DNA of 6,719 nt, from assembly GCA_030616365.1 (NCBI GenBank), contig JAUWXM010000061.1, forward strand, positions 1 to 6,719, written 5' to 3'. A model generated the notes under the pieces. The model made no database searches. It saw only the letters and a program-made list of their open reading frames with translations, and had not been told where the DNA came from. A program made the position numbers and the translations under genes. Source of the stretch: a bacterium. GTDB lineage: Bacteria > UBP18 > UBA7526. Positions 1 through 5,089 of the stretch are shown piece by piece. Each line of letters begins with the position of its first letter. Position 1 is the first letter of the stretch.

Positions 1-1
1 T

Positions 2-493
2 ATCGGAGGAGTAAGTCTTCTTTTTCTTCTTATCTTCTTTCAGCTCCTCTCCTTTGGCCACAAGAGAATGAAGACCTTAGAGAGAGTGAATAGAAAGTTG
101 GAGAAGGATCTGGAAGAGATGTATCGCCTCCAGAACCGTTACTTTATCCTGGAAGAGAGATTGAAGTCCTTTGATGAGAGAATGGTCACAAGACCTCCCG
201 ACTTTACCCTTTTCTCTCACTTGGATAACCTCGCCTCTCAGACAGGGATTAAGGAGAGAATAGACTACCTAAAACCAGAGGAGAAGGTAGTGAGTGAGAA
301 GTATCGGAGGTCACTGGTTAGAGTCAAGTTAAGGGCGGTTACCTTGGAACGATTGACCAGGTATCTTTACTCCGTAGAGAACTCACCTCACTCCTTAGAA
401 GTGCGGAGGCTACACATCACCCCTCGGTATACTAAGCAGGGACTTTTAAATGTTACTTTTGAAGTCTCTACCTTGCTTCCCAGAAAAATTTAA
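2..493 (+). CDS. GspM/PilO-like type II secretion or type IV pilus assembly protein (5' partial)
   Basis: The reading frame is already open at base 2, so the true start lies upstream; the ATG at 68 is internal. The first ~20 visible residues are a hydrophobic membrane segment (GGVSLLFLLIFFQLL), followed by a basic stop (GHKRMK), then a charged coiled coil (LERVNRKLEKDLEEM onward), then a compact C-terminal domain. The C-terminal pattern, with V-x-L-RAVTLERLTRYLYSVENS, a short LEVRRLHITPR strand and LLNVTFEVSTL, resembles the ferredoxin-like domain of GspM/PilO family proteins. In that family the protein is an inner-membrane bitopic component with its C-terminal domain in the periplasm, linking the assembly platform to the secretin. 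The rest of such a cluster would lie upstream, outside the window. GspM and PilO cannot be separated from this alone; GspM fits slightly better because of the YSVENSP segment. No terminator is visible before the next promoter at 502. Confidence 0.72.
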   Translation: MGGVSLLFLLIFFQLLSFGHKRMKTLERVNRKLEKDLEEMYRLQNRYFILEERLKSFDERMVTRPPDFTLFSHLDNLASQTGIKERIDYLKPEEKVVSEKYRRSLVRVKLRAVTLERLTRYLYSVENSPHSLEVRRLHITPRYTKQGLLNVTFEVSTLLPRKI

Positions 494-501
494 AATTTTC
501 C

Positions 502-530
502 TTGACAAAGCGATTTTTTTCGAGTATACT
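502..530 (+). promoter_or_regulatory. Near-consensus sigma-70-type promoter for the small basic protein gene
   Basis: A perfect -35 box TTGACA (502-507) is followed by exactly 17 nt and a -10 box TATACT (525-530, one mismatch to consensus). Transcription would start near 537. It begins 9 nt after the stop codon of the upstream gene and gives the next gene its own strong transcription. This is the best promoter in the window. Confidence 0.88.
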
Positions 531-563
531 ATTTCTTGGTTGAAAAATTTTCGAGAGTATTGA

Positions 564-604
564 GTTCCGATTCTATCGGAACGAAATCTTCGACGAATGT
601 CGAA
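564..604 (+). promoter_or_regulatory. Two adjacent hairpins in the 5' UTR of the small basic protein gene
   Basis: Hairpin 1 has a perfect 8-bp stem: GTTCCGAT (564-571) pairs with ATCGGAAC (575-582) across a 3-nt loop. Hairpin 2 has a perfect 6-bp stem: TTCGAC (589-594) pairs with GTCGAA (599-604) across loop GAAT. Both lie between the predicted transcription start (~537) and the Shine-Dalgarno at 612-619, which stays unpaired. They may stabilise the 5' end of the mRNA or bind a regulator; the role is inferred only. The alternative ATG at 597 sits at the loop of hairpin 2, which argues against its use as the start. Confidence 0.6.
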
Positions 605-626
605 CAGTCCGAAGGAGGTGAAGGGA

Positions 627-842
627 ATGGGAAAGAAAATCGGTAAGCAGAAGATTGCGAGGCAGAAAGGCTATCTTTACTACATTGGTAAAGACGGCTA
701 TGTCTGGCAGGCGCCTATGAAAAGGACCAAGGGCGGAAGAAAGAAGAGAGTAGGCACCGAGAAGATCAGCAGAAGGAAGGGCTATATGTACTACCTGGAC
801 AAAGCCGGTTACATTGCCGAAGCCAAGATGGCCCGCCGTTAG
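627..842 (+). CDS. Small, very basic protein of two tandem homologous repeats, function unknown
   Basis: This is a 71-residue protein from ATG 627. That start is chosen over the in-frame ATG at 597 because a perfect Shine-Dalgarno (AAGGAGGT, 612-619) lies 7 nt upstream of it and because 597 lies in a hairpin. The protein is two gap-free 30-residue repeats (residues 4-33 and 41-70) that share 15 of 30 positions, joined by a basic linker TKGGRKK. The shared core reads K-I-x-R-x-K-G-Y-x-Y-Y-x-x-K-x-G-Y-...-A-x-M. There are 22 Lys/Arg against 4 Asp/Glu and 8 Tyr, all at equivalent positions in the two repeats. There is no signal peptide or membrane segment. Charge and aromatic spacing would suit binding to RNA, DNA or ribosomes, but this is inference. 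Strong promoter, strong ribosome site and own terminator point to high, independent expression. I do not recognise a named family, although it resembles small uncharacterised proteins of uncultured bacteria. Confidence 0.85.
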   Translation: MGKKIGKQKIARQKGYLYYIGKDGYVWQAPMKRTKGGRKKRVGTEKISRRKGYMYYLDKAGYIAEAKMARR

Positions 843-858
843 GGAAGGAATATTTTAG

Positions 859-923
859 AAAAGAGAAAGCCTCTCCCGACTCCCTCGATATCATGGGGGA
901 TATTGGTGGGGCTTTTTCTTTTT
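859..923 (+). terminator. Intrinsic terminator after the small basic protein gene
   Basis: The arm AAAAGAGAAAGCC (859-871) pairs with GGCTTTTTCTTTT (910-922) with one mismatch. An inner stem forms between CCCTCGATATC (881-891 region) and GGATATTGGTGGG (898-910), with a bulge and a G-U pair. The T-rich 3' arm serves as the U tract. It starts 17 nt after the stop codon. The A-rich left arm could let it act weakly on the other strand too. Confidence 0.8.
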
Positions 924-1024
924 GTCCCGCCACAAAGTGGTCTCTTTGGGAAAGGGATCCCGTTGGGATTTGCATTTCAGAGTTTAATATGCTAAACTAA
1001 TTTAGTTATGGTAGGGAAGAAAAG
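924..1024. other. Non-coding gap with AT-rich inverted repeats and a possible weak promoter
   Basis: No convincing gene is seen. It holds a short hairpin CCAC-AAA-GTGG (930-940), the palindrome GGGATCCC (954-961), and AGTTTA (981-986) facing TAAACT (993-998). A weak promoter is possible: TTGGGA (963-968), 16 nt, TAATAT (985-990), each box matching 4 of 6 consensus bases. It would drive the leader ORF, the small membrane protein and pckA, since a terminator lies just upstream at 859-923. The words GGATCCCGT (955-963) and GGGATTTGCAT (965-975) recur near 3271 and 3377. Confidence 0.35.
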
Positions 1025-1156
1025 ATGAACCCCGCACCTTCTTTATATCCACGAAATATCTTTTATCTACTTAAACTAATCTTGAGTTTAATAGGTGTAG
1101 TAGAATTAGTGAATACAAAAAGGTACGAGATTGAGCAAGGGGAAGGTGCGGGGTGA
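1025..1156 (+). CDS. Possible 43-residue leader peptide upstream of the small membrane protein
   Basis: An ATG at 1025 opens a 43-codon frame ending at TGA 1154-1156. A moderate ribosome site (AGGGAAG, 1013-1019) lies upstream. The peptide has a hydrophobic middle (IFYLLKLILSLIGVVELV) and Gly/Pro-rich ends, so a single membrane helix is possible. Its stop overlaps the GTG start of the next gene by 4 nt (GTGA, 1153-1156), a spacing typical of translational coupling. Its two ends are the arms of a 13-bp inverted repeat (1029-1041 with 1142-1154), so the arms themselves encode NPAP and GEGAG. It may be a true short protein, a regulatory upstream ORF, or a chance frame within a structured leader. 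No family is recognised. Confidence 0.35.
   Translation: MNPAPSLYPRNIFYLLKLILSLIGVVELVNTKRYEIEQGEGAG
1029..1154 (+). promoter_or_regulatory. Long-range inverted repeat that could hide the ribosome site and start of the small membrane protein gene
   Basis: ACCCCGCACCTTC (1029-1041) is the exact reverse complement of GAAGGTGCGGGGT (1142-1154). Three further G-U pairs (1042-1044 with 1139-1141) could extend the stem. The right arm contains the Shine-Dalgarno (GGAAGG, 1141-1146) and the first two bases of the GTG start at 1153. An inner hairpin TTAAACT (1071-1077) / AGTTTAA (1085-1091) lies in the loop. If transcribed, the fold would block initiation at 1153; ribosomes finishing the leader ORF would open it. 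The regulatory role is inferred; the complementarity is plain. Confidence 0.55.
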
Positions 1157-1323
1157 AGAAGGATACCAGGAGAACTCTAATCATTTTTGGACTGGGCCTC
1201 TTGATCGCTACTTCAGGATTTCTCTATCTTTGGAAGGGCTCCCTTACCGCTGCCCCCATCCTGATTATTGGTGGCTATTTAGTCATGATCATTTCTCTTA
1301 TTCCTATTAAGAGTAGAGAGTAA
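1153..1323 (+). CDS. Small two-helix membrane protein, coupled to pckA
   Basis: A GTG at 1153 opens a 56-codon frame ending with TAA 1321-1323. The start is backed by GGAAGG (1141-1146), 6 nt upstream. The protein begins with a basic KKDTRR, followed by a first membrane helix (about residues 8-27, TLIIFGLGLLIATSGFLYLW), a short turn (KGSLTAAP) and a second helix (about 36-52, ILIIGGYLVMIISLIPI), then a basic tail KSRE. By the positive-inside rule both ends face the cytoplasm. The stop overlaps the ATG of pckA by one base (TAATG, 1321-1325), so the two are very likely translated together. I do not recognise a family. A link to PEP metabolism is suggested only by this coupling. It is easily missed because it is short and starts with GTG. 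Confidence 0.72.
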   Translation: MKKDTRRTLIIFGLGLLIATSGFLYLWKGSLTAAPILIIGGYLVMIISLIPIKSRE

Positions 1324-3200
1324 TGGATATAAAATTACTTAAGGCCAAATGTGGAAAAGAAAACTATGAGAAGCTTTTAGCCCTAAAGAATCCGTCTCTA
1401 GTAGATTTTGTGATAAAGTATGTAGCGCTCTGTAATCCAGAGAGGGTCTTTGTCTGTAATGATTCAGAAGAGGATATTCGTTATATCCGGGAAGAGGCGA
1501 TAAGGACTGGGGAGGAGAAAAAGCTTGCTATAGATGACCACACCGTCCACTTTGACGGCTACTACGATCAAGCAAGGGATAAGGAAAATACCAAATTCCT
1601 CCTATCCAAGGGCGTTGATTTGGGTCCCGATATAAATGCTATGGATAGAGAAGAGGGGCTTAAGGAAATTCATGATATTTTAAAAGACATCATGCAGGGG
1701 CACCAGTTGTATATCTCTTTCTTCTCTTTAGGGCCCACCAATTCCGAATTCTCCATACCCTGTGTCCAACTTACCGACTCCAGCTATGTGGCCCACTCAG
1801 AGAATCTTCTCTATCGATCAGGATATGAGGAGTTCAAAAGATTGGGGGGTTCTGCCAGGTTTTTTAAGTTTGTCCATTCTGAAGGTGAACTCGAGAAAGG
1901 GGTAAGTAAAAACGTCGCTAAACGCCGGATTTACATCGGTCTCCAAGAGGGAATCGTATATAGCGTAAATACCCAGTATGGGGGAAATACCATCGGGCTT
2001 AAGAAGTTGGCCATGAGGTTAGCAATAAATAGGGCATCAGAAGAGGGCTGGCTAACAGAACATATGCTTGTTATGGGAGTACATGGCCCAGAGGGAAGGG
2101 TATCCTATTTCACGGGGGCCTTCCCCTCCCTCTGTGGAAAGACCTCCACTGCTATGTTAAAGGGAGAGACCATAGTTGGAGATGATATAGCATACTTGAG
2201 AAAGGAGGATGGGGAAGTGCGGGCGGTCAATGTGGAAAAGGGAATATTTGGAATAATAATGGGAATAAATAAAAAAGACGATCCCGAAATATGGGAAATA
2301 CTCCACTCACCCAATGAGATTATATTTTCCAATGTGCTGATAGGTGAAGATAATAAGCCTTACTGGATTGGTATGGGGGAGGAGATACCCCAGAAAGGTC
2401 AAAATTATTCTGGAGAATGGTGGGCCGGGAAAAAGGATGCTGAGGGTAATGAGATAACACCCTCCCACAGGAATGCCCGTTTTACCATTAGCCTGCGGAA
2501 TCTAAAGAATATAGATGAAAGAATTGACGACCCTCAGGGTGTTGTAGTAAGGGGAATAATCTATGGAGGTCGGGATTCAGATACCTGGGTGCCGGTGGAG
2601 GAATCCTTCGATTGGGCACATGGAATAATAACCAAAGGGGCTTCATTGGAGTCAGAGACTACTGCTGCCACCCTGGGAGAAGAAGGGGTGAGGAAGTTTA
2701 ACCTCATGTCAAATCTGGACTTTTTATCCATCCCCTTAGGTAGATATATCGAGAACAATCTAAACTTCGGGGCCTCTTTAAAGAATCCCCCTCTTATCTT
2801 CGGTGTGAATTACTTCTTGAAAGATAAAGGGGGAGAGTATCTGAATGCTGTGGAGGATAAAATCATCTGGCTTAAATGGATGGAGAGAAGGGCACATGGC
2901 GAGGTAGATGCCATTAAGACCCCCACTGGCTATATCCCCCAGTATAAAGACCTTAAGAGACTCTTCAAAGAGGTCCTTGATAAGGACTATAGTGAAGAGG
3001 ATTATATAAAGCAGTTCACCCTAAGGATTCCAGAGAATCTGGCCAAGATCGAAAGGATTGTTGAGATCTATAAAACAAAGGTTCCTGATGCTCCGGATAT
3101 CCTGTTTGAGGTATTGGAAGAAGAGGAAAAGAGACTAGAAGCGGCAAAAGCAGAACATGGAGACTATATAGCCCCAGCAGTACTCGATAGAGAAAGTTAA
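1323..3200 (+). CDS. pckA: Phosphoenolpyruvate carboxykinase, GTP type (divergent, archaeal-like branch)
   Basis: This 625-residue protein, close to the usual ~600-625 for the GTP class, catalyses GTP + oxaloacetate to PEP + CO2 + GDP in the cytoplasm, the entry step of gluconeogenesis. The active-site series is present in order: QYGGNTIGLKK (Tyr219 and Lys227/228, substrate and metal binding), EEGWLTEHMLVMG (His247, metal ligand), the kinase P-loop FPSLCGKTSTAML (267-279, with the class-typical Cys271 and Lys273), GDDIAYLRK (286-294, Asp287/288 for metal), and NARF near 390. The usual GTP-class stretch FFGVAPGT is replaced by IFGIIMGINKKDDPEIW, a form that I associate with a branch shared with Thermococcales-type archaeal enzymes. 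The start at 1323 overlaps the preceding stop by one base and has only a weak ribosome site (TAGAGAG), consistent with translational coupling. The TPR frame follows 2 nt after the stop. Confidence 0.93.
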   Translation: MDIKLLKAKCGKENYEKLLALKNPSLVDFVIKYVALCNPERVFVCNDSEEDIRYIREEAIRTGEEKKLAIDDHTVHFDGYYDQARDKENTKFLLSKGVDLGPDINAMDREEGLKEIHDILKDIMQGHQLYISFFSLGPTNSEFSIPCVQLTDSSYVAHSENLLYRSGYEEFKRLGGSARFFKFVHSEGELEKGVSKNVAKRRIYIGLQEGIVYSVNTQYGGNTIGLKKLAMRLAINRASEEGWLTEHMLVMGVHGPEGRVSYFTGAFPSLCGKTSTAMLKGETIVGDDIAYLRKEDGEVRAVNVEKGIFGIIMGINKKDDPEIWEILHSPNEIIFSNVLIGEDNKPYWIGMGEEIPQKGQNYSGEWWAGKKDAEGNEITPSHRNARFTISLRNLKNIDERIDDPQGVVVRGIIYGGRDSDTWVPVEESFDWAHGIITKGASLESETTAATLGEEGVRKFNLMSNLDFLSIPLGRYIENNLNFGASLKNPPLIFGVNYFLKDKGGEYLNAVEDKIIWLKWMERRAHGEVDAIKTPTGYIPQYKDLKRLFKEVLDKDYSEEDYIKQFTLRIPENLAKIERIVEIYKTKVPDAPDILFEVLEEEEKRLEAAKAEHGDYIAPAVLDRES

Positions 3201-3202
3201 AG

Positions 3203-5089
3203 ATGAAGAAACCAATATTGGTTATTGTCCCGAAATTGTCCGCGAAGAAAATGAGCGGATACAATTTCGTGGATCCCGTATTTTCGAACCGAGGACTTTT
3301 AATTGAATCGAAGGCCTGTATCGCGGACAAAACGGGATCCTCGAAAATCTATTCTCACAGAAGTTCGAAGATTTTCGGGATTTGTATCTTGTATCTTGTT
3401 TCTTGGTTACTCTGCTTTTCCCTTGCTTCCTTCTCCTTTGAGATTGAGGAGAGACCATTTACGCCTCCCAAGGAAGAGAAAAGAATCGCTCATCCCCTAG
3501 GTTATGCTCATTACAGCCTAGGGGTTATCTATGATGAGGAGGGTGATTTCAAGAAAGCCATCAAGCAGTATGAGAGGGCTTTAAAGTATGAACCGAACTC
3601 CAGTGCCATCCTCACCGCCTTAGGGAAGGATTACTTCAGATTAGAGAAGTTCAAAGAAGCCAGAGAACTCTTTCGCCAATCCATGTGGCGTGACCCCCTC
3701 TCCCCCCAGACCCACTTCTTGTTAGGAACCCTAAGTATTGAAAAAGGGAGAATAGAAAAGGCCAGGGAATGCTACCAGAGGGCGGTAGATCTGGAGCCAG
3801 AGTATGCTGAGGCCCACTTCATCTTAGGGAACCTCTATGCCCGAAAGGGAGACTTTGAGAAAGCCATAGACTCCTATGAAGAAGTTAAGAAGCTGGAGCC
3901 GGATTACACCAGTGCCTACTTAAACCTGGCTCTCCTCTATAGTGGAAAGGGGGAGTTCGATAAGGCCATCAATTCTTATAAGAAGGTTTTAGAGCTCAAT
4001 CCGGGATACCTTCCGGTCAACTTGAGCCTGGGCATCTTGTATGAACTGAAGGATGAGACAGAAGAGGCAGAGAAAGTATATCTTGAGGTATTGAAAAAGG
4101 ATCCTAAGAATATCACTGCCCGAAACCGCCTGGCCCAGATCTACTGTAATGAGAATAAGCTAGAAGAGGCCATCTCCCAGTATGAGAAGATCTTGGAAAT
4201 AAATCCCAGGGAGATAAGCGTAACTAAGAGATTGGCCTTGATCTATTACTATCAGGGAGAGGTAGATAAGGCCATAGCCGGGTTTGAAAGGGTTCTAGAA
4301 CTTGCTCCAAAAGATGCGCGGGCTCACTACTATCTGGGAGCACTCTACGAGGAGAAGAAGGATTATCAGAAGGCAAGGGACCAGTTCAAGAAGGCCATCG
4401 ATTTAAAGAAAGACTTCTTAGAGGCCTACCTTCACCTGGGCTATATCTATAGTGAGACGGGAAAGGAGAAGAAAGCGGTCAGAATTTTTAAGAAGACTAC
4501 TGAACTAAAACCAGAGAATGCCCAGGTCTGGTTCTTCCTTGGTCTGGCCTACAGTGGGGTAGAAAATTATGAGAAAGCAATTATCTTCTTCCAGAAATCC
4601 CTCTCCTTGAATCCCAAGGATGGAGCGGTTCACTTTAACCTGGGGGCCGCCTATGATAAAAGGGGAGAATTCGAGAAGGCGGTAGAGAATTTCCGAAAGG
4701 CCATAGAACTTAACCCCAAATTGGCCAATGCCTATAATTATCTGGGCTATCTCTACATTGAGAGGGGAATAAACCTTGAGGAATCCATGGAGTTAGTAGA
4801 AAAGGCCCTGGAGATTGAACCAGAGAATGGCTACTTCTTAGATAGCCTGGGGTGGGGTTACTACCAAAAGGGAGATTATGAGAAGACCCTAGAACTCTTA
4901 GAGAAGGCCATGGGATTTGTCTCTGATGACCCCATCATCTTCGACCATCTTGGGGATGCTTATGAGAAGAAGGACTTATTAGAGAAGGCCCTTAATTCCT
5001 GGAAGAAATCCTATGAACTTAAGAAGAACAAGAGAGTTAAGAAGAAGATAAAGAGAGTAAGAAAAGAACTTGAAGGAAGTAAGGATTGA
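3203..5089 (+). CDS. TPR-repeat protein with N-terminal signal or anchor segment, about 15 TPRs
   Basis: The longest frame begins at ATG 3203, 2 nt after the pckA stop (628 codons). Residues 1-56 are encoded by the palindrome-rich block and look unlike a natural N-terminus; a later start near 3371-3389 is possible, but no good ribosome site is seen at either place. Residues 57-78 (IFGICILYLVSWLLCFSLASFS) form a signal peptide or membrane anchor without a clear lipobox, so the rest should lie in the periplasm or on the outer side. From about residue 99 to 610 there are ~15 tandem 34-residue TPRs with the usual W/L-G-Y-A-P pattern, making a superhelical protein-binding scaffold. Near the end is N-x-LGYLYIERG followed by DSLGWGYYQKG (D547-W551), a signature of envelope TPR proteins often encoded near ispE. 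The tail is Lys-rich. The final 20 nt overlap ispE. Its partner is unknown; a role in envelope or polymer assembly is inferred. Confidence 0.82.
   Translation: MKKPILVIVPKLSAKKMSGYNFVDPVFSNRGLLIESKACIADKTGSSKIYSHRSSKIFGICILYLVSWLLCFSLASFSFEIEERPFTPPKEEKRIAHPLGYAHYSLGVIYDEEGDFKKAIKQYERALKYEPNSSAILTALGKDYFRLEKFKEARELFRQSMWRDPLSPQTHFLLGTLSIEKGRIEKARECYQRAVDLEPEYAEAHFILGNLYARKGDFEKAIDSYEEVKKLEPDYTSAYLNLALLYSGKGEFDKAINSYKKVLELNPGYLPVNLSLGILYELKDETEEAEKVYLEVLKKDPKNITARNRLAQIYCNENKLEEAISQYEKILEINPREISVTKRLALIYYYQGEVDKAIAGFERVLELAPKDARAHYYLGALYEEKKDYQKARDQFKKAIDLKKDFLEAYLHLGYIYSETGKEKKAVRIFKKTTELKPENAQVWFFLGLAYSGVENYEKAIIFFQKSLSLNPKDGAVHFNLGAAYDKRGEFEKAVENFRKAIELNPKLANAYNYLGYLYIERGINLEESMELVEKALEIEPENGYFLDSLGWGYYQKGDYEKTLELLEKAMGFVSDDPIIFDHLGDAYEKKDLLEKALNSWKKSYELKKNKRVKKKIKRVRKELEGSKD
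3211..3402. repeat. Palindrome-rich block at the 5' end of the TPR reading frame
   Basis: Several complementary pairs crowd this block. ACCAATATTGGT (3211-3222) is a perfect palindrome. CGAAATTGT-CCGC (3231-3243) pairs with GCGG-AT-ACAATTTCG (3255-3269). TTGTCCGCGA (3236-3245) matches TCGCGGACAA (3321-3330), GGATCCCGT (3271-3279) matches ACGGGATCC (3332-3340), and ATTTTCGA (3280-3287) matches TCGAAAAT (3341-3348). CGAAAATC (3342-3349) can instead pair with GATTTTCG (3370-3377). TCCCGAAA (3228-3235) and TTTCGGGA (3373-3380) bracket the block. It ends with the heptamer TTGTATC, TTGTATC, TTGTTTC (3382-3402). Such density is not expected in ordinary coding sequence. It may be an inserted non-autonomous repeat or a structured leader RNA. 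Confidence 0.65.
3236..3265 (+). promoter_or_regulatory. Possible weak promoter for the TPR-ispE-spoVG genes
   Basis: TTGTCC (3236-3241) and TACAAT (3260-3265, 5 of 6 consensus) are separated by 18 nt. If used, the transcript would start near 3272, inside the palindrome block, and the TPR protein would have to start downstream of that. The match is modest and overlaps a hairpin. Confidence 0.22.

Noticed and set aside
597..626. ATG at 597 as the start of the small basic protein
   Set aside because: It has no ribosome site and lies in a hairpin loop, while the ATG at 627 has a perfect Shine-Dalgarno 7 nt upstream; the ten extra residues are also outside the repeat structure.
766..975. 69-codon ORF on the minus strand
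   Set aside because: It is antisense to the small basic protein gene and its terminator, with no ribosome site or protein-like composition.
1025..1154. A known riboswitch class upstream of pckA
   Set aside because: I see the long stem but no recognisable conserved core of any riboswitch family that I know.
3205..3400. CRISPR-like array at the repeats in this block
   Set aside because: The words are short, inverted and unequally spaced; there is no regular direct repeat with spacers.
3016..3458. Overlapping minus-strand ORFs across the pckA/TPR junction
   Set aside because: They are shadows of the pckA end and the palindromic block; such symmetric DNA keeps frames open on both strands.
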